DNA of 64,000 nt from an uncultured Clostridia bacterium (GTDB taxonomy: Bacteria; Bacillota; Clostridia; TANB77; CAG-508): positions 1 through 64,000 of the forward strand of contig CAKOWZ010000005.1 in NCBI GenBank assembly GCA_934129745.1, given 5' to 3'. Position numbers and translations under genes: made by a program. Positions within the stretch are counted from its first letter, which is position 1. Each line of letters begins with the position of its first letter. Shown piece after piece: positions 24,934 to 33,918 of the stretch. The notes beneath the pieces are model-generated. The model ran no database searches and was not told the origin of the DNA. It saw only the letters and a program-made list of their open reading frames with translations.

Positions 24934-25959
24934 ATGTTAAAAAAGATTTTAAAATACAATAAAACAAGTATAATTATTTTCACAATATGTATTTTAATAG
25001 TAATAATTTCATTAATAACAACACATTATTATAAAAAACAGAAAAGTGAAGGATTATTAGAAAAAGCTGAAAATTATACAACAGTTATAGCAAATAATGA
25101 AGAAAAATCAGGAAAATTTGTTTATATAAAAATAGTAGATGTACCATATTTAATTGCAGTTGAAACAATAGATAATTCAACAAATGAATATTATGTTGTT
25201 TATGATGAAAACAATTATATGTATATAGTGCAATTAAAAAAATCAACTTATCAAACAATTTGTGATGAATATGATAAAAATCCAAATGATTTTTCATATG
25301 TGGTTTCAGGAAGATTAGCCAGTGTATCAAATGATTTGGAAGACATAATTATAGATGAATTTAATGAAAGTTATGAGGAGTTAAATCTTAATAGATTTAA
25401 TTATAATAGATATTTTGGTACTACATATTTAAATGAAAAGGCTTTAACACCATATGGTGTAACTATTGCAATTTCAGAATTATGTTGCATTGTGTCAGGA
25501 ATCATAGCAATCCTTTATTTTATAATAATTATAAAAGGATATATAAACATAAGAAAATCTTTAAAACATATAAATAAAGAAGATTTGAAAAATGAATTAT
25601 CACAACCTGAAGTAATTGAATATCCAAAAGCAAAAATACTTTTATTAGATAGATATTTTGTTTCTATGGATATAGGAATGATTGCTAATGAATATTCAGA
25701 TATTGCATGGGTATATATTTCACATAATACAAAAACAAAATGGGGAACATATCATTATAGCATAACAAATAGATCTAATATGATGGTATATTTGAAAAAT
25801 GGTAAAAAATATACTACAGCATCAGTTAAAGATAAGGAAAATGAAATATATTCTGAAATTATTGAAGAATTGATAAAGAAAAATCCAAATATATTAGTAG
25901 GATATTCTTATGAAAATTTAAATAATTATAATATAATAAAAAAACAAAGTATAGAATAA
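24934..25959 (+). CDS. Two-pass membrane protein, hypothetical (DUF6709-like)
   Basis: 341 residues. A membrane segment at about 14-32, an extracellular region of about 140 residues, a second membrane segment near 190-215, and a cytoplasmic domain of about 120 residues (ILLLDRYFVSMDIGMIANEY, then NPNILVGYSYENL). The C-terminal domain resembles that of the next gene in hydrophobic pattern and in the final VGYS.EN motif. It looks like a pleckstrin-like beta domain (inference). ATG follows AAGGAAGAGG. Co-transcribed with the next gene. Function unknown; the DUF number is from memory and tentative. Confidence 0.7.
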   Translation: MLKKILKYNKTSIIIFTICILIVIISLITTHYYKKQKSEGLLEKAENYTTVIANNEEKSGKFVYIKIVDVPYLIAVETIDNSTNEYYVVYDENNYMYIVQLKKSTYQTICDEYDKNPNDFSYVVSGRLASVSNDLEDIIIDEFNESYEELNLNRFNYNRYFGTTYLNEKALTPYGVTIAISELCCIVSGIIAILYFIIIIKGYINIRKSLKHINKEDLKNELSQPEVIEYPKAKILLLDRYFVSMDIGMIANEYSDIAWVYISHNTKTKWGTYHYSITNRSNMMVYLKNGKKYTTASVKDKENEIYSEIIEELIKKNPNILVGYSYENLNNYNIIKKQSIE

Positions 25960-25976
25960 TTTAGGGGGAAAGAAAT

Positions 25977-26573
25977 ATGGGAAGAGAAAAATTTCTAAAA
26001 AGTTTAAATAAAATAGGAAATACATTTATAGGTTTAGGAATTTTTATAGGTTTAATAAGTATTTTTATGATATTAATTTTTATAACAGATGGTTTTAGTA
26101 TGCCAATATTTATGTTTTTAATAATGTTAGTGTTTGCTATTATATTTTTTGTGAAAGGTCTTGATTATAAAAAAGGAGAAAATTCAAAATATGTACAAAA
26201 ATATCCAAATGTTTTAGAATTAGCTGATAGTTTAGATAATATTGTTTTTGAAAATGATTTTATTATTATTTCAGATAAAGCTATTGCAGATAAAAAGAAT
26301 TATCGTAATATAATTGCATTAAATGATGTTTTGGCAATATATGAACATATTACACGTACTAATGGAATTGTAACTGCACATACTGTTCAATTATCATCAA
26401 TTGATGGCCGTGATTTTCAAATAAATGTATATGCTAGAAAAAGGGATACTAAAGATGATTTGCTTTTAACTATTAGTAATTATTGCCCAAATGCAAGAGT
26501 TGGTTATTCACCAGAAAATATGTCATATGTTAATGAAAAAAGAAAAGAATATAAAATGCAAAATAATAAATAA
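25977..26573 (+). CDS. Two-helix membrane protein, paralogue of the upstream gene
   Basis: 198 residues. Two membrane helices (about 18-38 and 42-62) followed by a soluble domain: FIIISDKAIADKKNYRNII, a central beta-rich part and NARVGYSPENM. The domain order matches the C-terminal half of the upstream product without its extracellular part. It starts 17 bases after that gene behind GGGGGAAAG. Function unknown; both may be membrane-tethered beta domains acting together (inference). Confidence 0.7.
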   Translation: MGREKFLKSLNKIGNTFIGLGIFIGLISIFMILIFITDGFSMPIFMFLIMLVFAIIFFVKGLDYKKGENSKYVQKYPNVLELADSLDNIVFENDFIIISDKAIADKKNYRNIIALNDVLAIYEHITRTNGIVTAHTVQLSSIDGRDFQINVYARKRDTKDDLLLTISNYCPNARVGYSPENMSYVNEKRKEYKMQNNK

Positions 26574-26596
26574 TATTTTTAATTTTTATAAAAGAG

Positions 26597-26640
26597 AAAA
26601 GGTTGAAATTTCAAATGAAGTTTCAACCTTTTATTTTTTC
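26597..26640 (+). terminator. Terminator after the membrane-protein pair
   Basis: AAAAGGTTGAAA / TTTCAACCTTTT perfect stem, followed by ATTTTTTC. Confidence 0.9.
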
Positions 26641-26761
26641 GTATTTATCAAAATATTAATAATTATCATATTGTATATAAGGAGATAATTTGTTTGAAAA
26701 TATATTTTTCAATACTATGTATCTATTTGAATGAAATAATGAGGAGGGAATAATTTTTATT

Positions 26762-26977
26762 ATGTTAGATAAATTGAAAACCAAAAAATTCTGGAAATGT
26801 GCATTATCAAGATGTATAAGAACAGTATGTCAAACAGCATTAGCAACAATTTCAACAGGTGCATTAATAACAGATGTAAATTGGATTACAGTTGTAAGTT
26901 CTAGTGCAGTGGCTGGAATAGTATCAATATTAATGAGTATTGTTACAGGAATTCCAGAATGTAAAATTAATGAATAA
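26762..26977 (+). CDS. Phage-type holin (r1t-like)
   Basis: 71 residues with the layout of r1t-type holins: KKFWKCALSRCIRTVCQTAL, a central hydrophobic stretch, a polar break (DVNWITV), a second hydrophobic stretch (SAVAGIVSILMSIVTG) and the end IPECK. Holins make membrane lesions that release an endolysin. It lies upstream of an amidase with no other phage genes nearby. ATG follows GAGGAGGG at a slightly long distance. Confidence 0.85.
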   Translation: MLDKLKTKKFWKCALSRCIRTVCQTALATISTGALITDVNWITVVSSSAVAGIVSILMSIVTGIPECKINE

Positions 26978-27108
26978 TTTGTAACTAAAAATTAATATGA
27001 TAGAAAAGTTGTTGATTATAAAAACATTAATTATAAAAATAAAAAATATTTATTATGAAAAATAAAGAAAGAAAATTTATTATGAAAAATAAAGAAAGGA
27101 AATTAATT

Positions 27109-27270
27109 ATGGAAAATAAAGATATGATAGATGATAAGTTGATTTTAGAAAATACAGATGATCTTCAAAATGAAATTATCATAGAAAATGAGATGTTAAA
27201 AGAATTAACAAATGGTAAGGAAATGATAGAAAATGAGGAAAGTGGAAAGGAGGAAAATAATAATGAATAG
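27109..27270 (+). CDS. Small acidic protein between holin and endolysin
   Basis: 53 residues from ATG 27109, behind AAAGGAAA. The frame is open back to 27055, but that extension is a pair of near-identical 27-base repeats (ATGAAAAATAAAGAAAG) and is probably not translated. The product is very acidic and predicted to be a coiled coil. Its stop overlaps the endolysin start by 8 bases. No family recognised. Confidence 0.5.
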   Translation: MENKDMIDDKLILENTDDLQNEIIIENEMLKELTNGKEMIENEESGKEENNNE

Positions 27271-28249
27271 ATCTGAAATGACAACAAAATTTATAGAAAG
27301 TCCTAATCATTATAATGGAAGAAAAGGGTATAAAATATGTAAATTTACACCACATCATATGGCAGGAATATTAACTGGTGAGCAATGTGCAAATATTTTC
27401 AGAAATCCAAATAGAAATGCTAGTTCAAATTATTGTATTGGAAATAATGGGGAATTAGTTTGTTGTGTTGATGAAGAAAATGGTGCATGGACATCATCTA
27501 ATATGATTAATGATTGTCAAGCAATAACTGTTGAGGTTTCTAATTGTGAAATAGGAGGAGAGTGGAGAATTTCAGATAAAGCTTGGAATACTTTAGTAAA
27601 TTTGGCTGTAGATGTATGTAAAAGATATAATTTTAGATTAGTTTATGATGGAACACCAAATGGTTCATTAACAACACATAGGATGTTTGCTGCAACTGCA
27701 TGTCCAGGAGAATATTTAAATTCTAAAATGCAATTATTAGCTCAAACTGTAAATGAAATTTTAGATGGAAAAAAAGAGAATATTGAACAAATAGGTGTTA
27801 AAATAGAAGAAAAAATAAATGTTAAATATCAGGTTTATAATGGAACATGGTTACCAAATGTAATTAATAGTAATAATACTTCAGATGGTTATGCTGGAAT
27901 TTATGGAACAGGTATAAGTGGTTTTAGAGGAAATACAGTAGGAAAAGTTGAAGATGTTGGAAAACTAATTTATAAAGTTCATAGTCTAAATGGAATATGG
28001 CATGATGAAGTAATAGATAGGGAAAAAGATAAAAATGGTGATGATTATGCAGGTATCTTGGGTAAAAAAATTGATGGAATTGCTATTAAATCAACTAAAG
28101 GAATTGCAAGATATAGAGCTCATGTTATAAATGGAAATTGGTTACCTTGGGTTAATGGATATAATATTGGTGATAATATTAATGGATATGCTGGAAATTT
28201 TGGACAGGTAATTGATGGAATTCAAATTGAGATAATAAAAAAAATATAA
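27263..28249 (+). CDS. Endolysin: N-acetylmuramoyl-L-alanine amidase with C-terminal wall-binding repeats
   Basis: 328 residues. The N-terminal Amidase_2 domain has zinc ligands in FTPHHMAG (His31-32 region) and in TTHRMFAATACPG, with an SSNYCIGNNGE segment between them. The C-terminal half holds about three repeats of roughly 45 residues with NG-W and YAG..G..I.G motifs (NGTWLPN, NGIWHDE, NGNWLPW), like ChW-type wall-binding modules. No signal peptide, as expected for holin-dependent export. ATG 27263 follows AAAGGAGG; a longer frame from 27233 is not needed. Confidence 0.9.
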   Translation: MNRSEMTTKFIESPNHYNGRKGYKICKFTPHHMAGILTGEQCANIFRNPNRNASSNYCIGNNGELVCCVDEENGAWTSSNMINDCQAITVEVSNCEIGGEWRISDKAWNTLVNLAVDVCKRYNFRLVYDGTPNGSLTTHRMFAATACPGEYLNSKMQLLAQTVNEILDGKKENIEQIGVKIEEKINVKYQVYNGTWLPNVINSNNTSDGYAGIYGTGISGFRGNTVGKVEDVGKLIYKVHSLNGIWHDEVIDREKDKNGDDYAGILGKKIDGIAIKSTKGIARYRAHVINGNWLPWVNGYNIGDNINGYAGNFGQVIDGIQIEIIKKI

Positions 28250-28256
28250 AATTTTT

Positions 28257-28294
28257 ATTGAGGCTACTTTGAAAAAGCAGCCTCAATGTATTTT
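28257..28294 (+). terminator. Terminator after the endolysin
   Basis: ATTGAGGCTAC / GCAGCCTCAAT (10 of 11 pairs), short A-rich loop, T-rich tail. It also ends near the 3' side of the minus-strand small ORF. Confidence 0.8.
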
Positions 28295-28301
28295 ACTTTT
28301 A

Positions 28302-28418
28302 TTAGCAACATCCTCTGTTACCACCACAGCAACAAATAATTAATATGAATAATATAATAATCCAGCAGCAGTCATCACCAAAACCAAATCCGCATCCGCA
28401 TCCTCTATTTTCTGGCAT
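28302..28418 (-). CDS. Tiny Cys-rich membrane peptide 1
   Basis: 38 residues on the minus strand: CGCGFGFG N-terminal part, DDCC, one hydrophobic helix (WIIILFILII), then CCCGGNRGCC. ATG 28418 follows GGGGGG (AAAGGGGGG, 7-8 bases before). The Gly/Cys head with a single hydrophobic helix resembles small YjcZ-type proteins, but the terminal Cys clusters are unusual. A second peptide of the same design lies at 28521. Function unknown. Confidence 0.7.
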   Translation of the reverse strand: MPENRGCGCGFGFGDDCCWIIILFILIICCCGGNRGCC

Positions 28419-28520
28419 ATAAAACCCCCCTTTCATGTTAAAAATAATAATTCTTAATTTTTTTATTTGATTATAAATGTAAATAATTAAAGATTAATCA
28501 AACAAAAAAATATTTAAACT

Positions 28521-28634
28521 CTAATTGCAGCAGCAACCACAATTATTGTTATTGTTGTTTCCGCAACAGCAGAAAAGAAGTAAGAATAAAATAATGAACC
28601 ATAAAATTTCACTATTATTACAACAATTTCCCAT
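28521..28634 (-). CDS. Tiny Cys-rich membrane peptide 2
   Basis: 37 residues on the minus strand: MGNCCNNSE, a hydrophobic helix (LWFIILFLLLF), then CCCGN, an Asn run and CGCCCN. ATG 28634 follows AGGAGG. It shares with peptide 1 the layout CC-helix-CCCG-N-C..CC. The strong ribosome binding sites and shared layout make real translation likely. Possible roles (metal binding, envelope or spore structure) are guesses. Confidence 0.7.
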   Translation of the reverse strand: MGNCCNNSEILWFIILFLLLFCCCGNNNNNNCGCCCN

Positions 28635-28831
28635 AATGGTACCTCCTAAAAAAGAACTATATTTTTGAACTTTTGTATGATATATATTATTCAAATTCTA
28701 AAAAAGTGTTAATAAATTTCACAAAAATGCTATACAAATACTGCAAAGTAGTGATATAATTTCAAAAAAGTGGAAAAACAAATAAAAACACGAAATATAA
28801 AGATAGACAAAAGATTGATGGAGGAAGTTAA

Positions 28832-31576
28832 ATGGGAAACATAGTATTATTAGATGATTTAACAATAAATAAAATAGCTGCAGGTGAGGTTATTGAAAGA
28901 CCAGCATCTGTTGTAAAAGAGGTTGTTGAGAATTCAATTGATGCAGGAGCTGATAATATATCTGTTGAAATTAGAAATGGTGGAATTTCATACATTAGAA
29001 TTACAGATAATGGAAAAGGAATTGCAGCTGATGATTTGGAAATTGCTTTTGAAAGACATGCAACGAGTAAAATTAGAAAGGCTGAAGACCTAGAAACAGT
29101 TAAATCTATGGGGTTTAGAGGTGAGGCTTTGGCAAGTATTGCTGCAATTGCTAGAGTTGAACTTGTAACTAAAACTGAAGAAGATACTGTAGGTCATAAA
29201 ATTGTTGTTGAAGGTGGAAATATTATTTCAAAAGAAGAAGTTGGGTGTCCTAAAGGTACAAGCATAACAATTGAAAATTTATTTTATAATACTCCAGTTA
29301 GATATAAATTTTTGAAAAAAGACTTTACAGAGTCTGGATATATTGAAGATACAATTACTAGAATTGCTTTAGTAAATGCTAATATTGCAATTAAACTTAT
29401 AAACACAGGAAAGACTGTTATACAAACATCTGGAAATGGTGATATAAAAGATATTGTATATGGTATTTATGGAAAAGACATAGCTGAAAATATTATGAAT
29501 GTTGAATATTATTTTGAAGATATGGTTGTAAAAGGTGTTATTGGAAATCCTAATATTGCACGTTCAAATAGATCTAATCAATTATTTTTTGTAAATAAAA
29601 GATATGTAAAAGATAAAACTTTAACAAGTGCAGCTGAACAGGCTTTTAAAGGTATGTTACCAATTGGTAAATATGGATTTTTAATTTTAAATATTGAAAT
29701 GGATCCACATAAATTAGATGTAAATGTTCATCCTGCAAAATTGGAAGTTCGTTTTCAAGAAGAAAATAAAATTTTTAAATTAGTATATCATGCTATAAAA
29801 GAATCTTTATTAACAGTTGATAAAGCTAATCAAGGTGAAGGAATTTTTGGAGGAAATATTAGTGATTCAGCTAATTTAAATAATTCAAATTATTTAAGTG
29901 GGATAAATAGTAGTATAAATAATAATACAACTAATGGTATAAGTAATAGCATAAATAATGACTTAAATAAGATTAATTTAAATCAACAAAAAGAGAATAA
30001 AACAAAAACAGAGTCAAAAATTGATGAATTAATAAAATCTAAAGTTAGTTTAAGACCTGATTTTGAAACAAGATTAGAAGCAAAACTTAATGAAAAATCT
30101 GAATCAAAAACTAATTCAAAATCTAACTCAAAATCTGAATCAAAAGGAATTGGTGGATTTTTCAAAAATATTCTAAATAGTTCAAAAAATGAATTTTCTT
30201 CAAATGATGATAATTTAGTTGAACAATTATATAAAGATAAAATTCAACATGAACATGAGAATATTGTGAATAACATAAAAGGTGAAAATTATAATACAGA
30301 AAAAAATGTAAATAATATTCAAGAAAATAAAATTTATAATGAGAATGAAGAAAATAGTGGTTTAAATAATAGTGAAACAAATATTATTGATAATAATAAA
30401 CAAGTTAGTAATTTGGAAAAATTGGTAAAAGAATTAGATGCAAATCTAGAAAAAATGAATATTAAACCATCTGTTTCAACTAATTCTATTTTGGAGAATA
30501 ATACTAATTTGACTACTGAAAATGATAATAATAAAATCACTGAAAATACAAATATTCAAAATGATGAAAAAAATATTGAATGTAAAGCACAAGAAAATAG
30601 TGTAAATGATGATAATAAAGAAATTCAAAATGATATACAAAATTATGAAACTAATAATATCAAAAAACAAGATGAATTAAATGATAATCAATCTAATGAT
30701 AACAAATTAGAGAATAATCAATCAGATAATAATCAACCAAAATTAGATGATATTCAATCAAAAAACGAAGAACCTATACATAATACAAAAACAACAGTAT
30801 TTGCCGGAAAAATTCAAGAAGCAAAAACAAAAGAATCTGATTCAAGTTTTGAAGAAATGTATGCAAAAATGTTTGGAACAGTAATTCCAAATAGAAACAA
30901 AGTAGAAGAAGATAATGAAAATGGATATTCAATAAAACAAGATGATTTAAGAACAGTTGAAAATATGTCATTATTTACAAATAGCTCATTTTATAATAGA
31001 ATTGTATACAAATATATTGGAATAGTATTTGGTTCATATATTGTTATTGAATATGAAAATGAAATGTATATTATTAATCAAAGGGCTGCAAATGAAAGAA
31101 TTTTATTTGAAAAAGTAAAGAAAAATTATTATAGTGAAACAGATAAAGATTCTCAATTAATGTTATTACCAGATATAATAAATTTAACAGATAAACAAAT
31201 GGGAATTGCTAAAGATAATATGGAAATGTTTAGAAAAGCTGGATTTGATTTAGAAGAATTTGGTGATAAAACAATAAAGTTAAGTGGTGTTCCAAACTTA
31301 TGTATTGATATGGATACAAAACAATTATTTTTAGATATATTAGAAGAAATTAATACAGTTGCAAGAACAGCTAGAAAAGAAGTTGAAGATAAATTTATTG
31401 AAACAATTGCATGTAAAGCTGCTGATAAATGTAAAATTGTTTTAACACAAAAAGAAGTAGATAATTTAATGCAACAATTATTGAGTTTACCACAACCATT
31501 TGTTAGTCCAAATGGAAATCCAACAGCTGTAAGAATGTCTAAAATTGATATTGAAAAGAAATTTTCTAGAAGATAG
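28832..31576 (+). CDS. mutL: MutL, mismatch repair protein with very long linker and degenerate nuclease motifs
   Basis: 914 residues against about 600-660 usually. N-terminal GHKL ATPase is intact: ENSIDAGAD, DNGKGI, RHATSKI, GFRGEALASI. A linker of roughly 340 residues (about 345-690) is rich in Asn, Lys, Ser and Glu. The C-terminal dimerisation domain follows, but the metal motifs are changed: DQHA..E reads NQRAANE (749-755) and CPHGRP reads SPNGNP (892-897). The endonuclease is therefore probably inactive, while dimerisation and ATPase may remain. ATG follows GGAGG. miaA follows, a common order. No mutS is seen. Confidence 0.95.
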   Translation: MGNIVLLDDLTINKIAAGEVIERPASVVKEVVENSIDAGADNISVEIRNGGISYIRITDNGKGIAADDLEIAFERHATSKIRKAEDLETVKSMGFRGEALASIAAIARVELVTKTEEDTVGHKIVVEGGNIISKEEVGCPKGTSITIENLFYNTPVRYKFLKKDFTESGYIEDTITRIALVNANIAIKLINTGKTVIQTSGNGDIKDIVYGIYGKDIAENIMNVEYYFEDMVVKGVIGNPNIARSNRSNQLFFVNKRYVKDKTLTSAAEQAFKGMLPIGKYGFLILNIEMDPHKLDVNVHPAKLEVRFQEENKIFKLVYHAIKESLLTVDKANQGEGIFGGNISDSANLNNSNYLSGINSSINNNTTNGISNSINNDLNKINLNQQKENKTKTESKIDELIKSKVSLRPDFETRLEAKLNEKSESKTNSKSNSKSESKGIGGFFKNILNSSKNEFSSNDDNLVEQLYKDKIQHEHENIVNNIKGENYNTEKNVNNIQENKIYNENEENSGLNNSETNIIDNNKQVSNLEKLVKELDANLEKMNIKPSVSTNSILENNTNLTTENDNNKITENTNIQNDEKNIECKAQENSVNDDNKEIQNDIQNYETNNIKKQDELNDNQSNDNKLENNQSDNNQPKLDDIQSKNEEPIHNTKTTVFAGKIQEAKTKESDSSFEEMYAKMFGTVIPNRNKVEEDNENGYSIKQDDLRTVENMSLFTNSSFYNRIVYKYIGIVFGSYIVIEYENEMYIINQRAANERILFEKVKKNYYSETDKDSQLMLLPDIINLTDKQMGIAKDNMEMFRKAGFDLEEFGDKTIKLSGVPNLCIDMDTKQLFLDILEEINTVARTARKEVEDKFIETIACKAADKCKIVLTQKEVDNLMQQLLSLPQPFVSPNGNPTAVRMSKIDIEKKFSRR

Positions 31577-31650
31577 ATTATAAATTCTAAAATATAAAAA
31601 TGGCATTTTAGTAATATATCAAAAAAATTCGAAATGGAAAGGTGAAAACA

Positions 31651-32583
31651 ATGACTCAAAAACCTAAAATTATAGTTATATGTGGACCAACAGCATCAGG
31701 AAAAACAGCACTATCAATTCAACTAGCAAAAAAAATAAATGGTGAAATTGTTTCAGCAGATTCAATGCAGATTTATAAAGATATGGATATAGGAACTGCA
31801 AAAGTCACAATAGATGAAATGGAAGGGATTAAACATTATCTTATAGATAATGTTTCTCCTACAACAAGATATAGTGTTGCTAATTTTAAAAAAGATGCTT
31901 TAATAGCTATTAAAGAAATATTAAAAAAAGGCAAAACACCAATAATAGTAGGAGGTACAGGATTATATGTTGATTCACTTGTAAAAGGAATTGATTATGA
32001 TGATACTGAAATAGATTTAGAATATAGAAATCATCTTGAAGAAATTGCAAAAACACAAGGTTTACATGAATTGTATGAAAAAGCTGTTCAAATTGATAGT
32101 GTTGCAATGGAAAAAATAAGTGAAAATGATAAAAAAAGAATTTTTAGGGTTTTAGAAATTTATCATTCAACAGGAAAAACGAAAACTATGCAAGAAATTG
32201 AATCAAAAAAAGAGGAAAATCCATATGATTATTATGTTTTTGCAATAAATATGGATAGAGAAAAATTATATGAAAGAATTAATAAAAGAGTTGATATAAT
32301 GATTGAAAAAGGATTGGTTGATGAAGTTAAATCATTAATTAGTAAATATGATAAACTTCCTACTGCAATCCAAGGTCTAGGGTATAAAGAAGTTGTTTCT
32401 TATTTAAATAATGAGATTACATATGATGAAATGATTGAAAAAATTAAACAAGAATCAAGACATTATGCAAAACGTCAATTAACATGGTTTAAAAGAAATA
32501 AAGAAACAATATGGATTAATGGCTTAGATGATATGCAAAATAATTTGAATATTATTTTGGAGGTAATTAAAGGTGAAAAATAA
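31651..32583 (+). CDS. miaA: MiaA, tRNA dimethylallyltransferase
   Basis: 310 residues. Adds a dimethylallyl group to A37 of tRNAs reading UNN codons. Seen: P-loop GPTASGKT, SADSMQIYKDMDIGTAK, GGTGLYVDSL and the C-terminal IKQESRHYAKRQLTWF. The start is ATG 31651 behind AAAGGTGA; GTG 31642 lies inside that site. Downstream of mutL, as in many Firmicutes. Its end overlaps the next start by 11 bases. Confidence 0.96.
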   Translation: MTQKPKIIVICGPTASGKTALSIQLAKKINGEIVSADSMQIYKDMDIGTAKVTIDEMEGIKHYLIDNVSPTTRYSVANFKKDALIAIKEILKKGKTPIIVGGTGLYVDSLVKGIDYDDTEIDLEYRNHLEEIAKTQGLHELYEKAVQIDSVAMEKISENDKKRIFRVLEIYHSTGKTKTMQEIESKKEENPYDYYVFAINMDREKLYERINKRVDIMIEKGLVDEVKSLISKYDKLPTAIQGLGYKEVVSYLNNEITYDEMIEKIKQESRHYAKRQLTWFKRNKETIWINGLDDMQNNLNIILEVIKGEK

Positions 32584-33775
32584 AACTAAAATTCTAATAG
32601 TAATATCATGTGCTTTTTTAGTTTATTGTGTGTTCCTTTTTATAAAATTAATATCTAATCCTATAGATACTTTTATTGTTGAACAAGGGAAAATTTATAA
32701 AGAAGAAACTCAAGATGGATATATAATAAGAGATGAACAAATAATTGAAAATACAGAATCAGGTGGAAAAATAGTTCAATTAAAAGCAGAAGGAAAAAAG
32801 GTTGCAAAAGGTGAGGCAATTTATAGATATACTTTACAAGATGAAGATGAATTAAATAGAAAAATTAGTGATTTAGATAATCAAATACAAGAGGCTCTAA
32901 AAAAGGAAAATACAGTTTTCTCGACAGATATAAAATCTTTGGAAAATCAAATTGAGGAAAAACTTGAAAAAGTTTATGAAAATACTAATATTCAAGAAAT
33001 TGAACAATATAAAAAAGAAATAGGTGAAAGTGTCACTAAAAAAGCTAAAATAGCAGGTGATATGACTTCAACAACATATATAAAACAATTGATTCAGCAA
33101 AGAAGTGAATTAGAAAAAAGTTTAAATTCTAATTCAAAATATGTATATTCAGATAAAAGTGGAATTATATCATATAAAGTTGATGAACTTGAAAACACAT
33201 TAGTTACAAGTGATTTTAATTATTTAAATAAAAGCTTTTTAGATTCATTAAATCTTAAAAGTGGACAAATAATTGCAACAAGTGAATCTAAAGCAAAAAT
33301 TATAAATAATTTTAAGTGTTATATTACCTGTGTTTCAAAATCAGAAGAAGCTGAAAAATCAGAGATTGGGAATAATTTAAAAATTCGATTACCAAATTCT
33401 GAAGAAATTCCAACAAAAATTGTGTATAAATCAGAACAAGGAAATGATGGAACATTATTGGTATTTGAAATTGAACAATCAGTAGAATCTTTGATAGATT
33501 ATAGGAAAATAACTTTTGATATTATATGGTGGAGTGATTCTGGAATCAAAATTCCAAATACTGCTATAAAATATGAAGGAGATCTTGCTTATGTAATCAG
33601 AAATAAGGCAGGATATGAAGAAAAAATATTTGTTAAAATTCTTAGACAAAATGATAATTACTCTATTGTTGAAAATTATTCAACATCTGAATTACAAGAG
33701 GCTGGATATGATATTAGTACATTAGATAGTAAAAAATCAATTGGTCTTTATGATGAAATTATTATCAAAAAATAG
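32573..33775 (+). CDS. HlyD-like membrane-anchored protein
   Basis: 400 residues from GTG 32573 behind GGAGGT, overlapping the miaA end. An N-terminal membrane helix (about 6-27), a lipoyl/barrel-sandwich half (GYIIRDEQIIENTESGGKIV, then KGEAIYRYT), a central coiled-coil region (about 95-185), the second half (KYVYSDKSGIISYKVDEL) and a C-terminal beta domain. The layout is that of HlyD-type adaptor proteins. Genes of this type often lie just before sepF in Clostridia. No transporter partner is adjacent; role unknown. Confidence 0.75.
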   Translation: MKNKTKILIVISCAFLVYCVFLFIKLISNPIDTFIVEQGKIYKEETQDGYIIRDEQIIENTESGGKIVQLKAEGKKVAKGEAIYRYTLQDEDELNRKISDLDNQIQEALKKENTVFSTDIKSLENQIEEKLEKVYENTNIQEIEQYKKEIGESVTKKAKIAGDMTSTTYIKQLIQQRSELEKSLNSNSKYVYSDKSGIISYKVDELENTLVTSDFNYLNKSFLDSLNLKSGQIIATSESKAKIINNFKCYITCVSKSEEAEKSEIGNNLKIRLPNSEEIPTKIVYKSEQGNDGTLLVFEIEQSVESLIDYRKITFDIIWWSDSGIKIPNTAIKYEGDLAYVIRNKAGYEEKIFVKILRQNDNYSIVENYSTSELQEAGYDISTLDSKKSIGLYDEIIIKK

Positions 33776-33843
33776 TAATATTACAAAAATATTACAGAAA
33801 TGTTACAAAAGTATTATTTTTATATTACAAAGTCAAAAAAGTA

Positions 33844-33872
33844 TTGACATGTGAACTAAAAAGATGGATACT
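33844..33872 (+). promoter_or_regulatory. Promoter of sepF-divIVA
   Basis: TTGACA, 17 bp, GATACT at 33867-33872; about 45 bases ahead of sepF. Confidence 0.65.
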
Positions 33873-33918
33873 TATAACAAGCTAACAAATGAGAAGTTAA
33901 ATTTTTAGGAGGTATATT

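Noticed and set aside
27049..27108. N-terminal extension of the small acidic protein
   Set aside because: It is a pair of 27-base repeats without a ribosome binding site; ATG 27109 has one.
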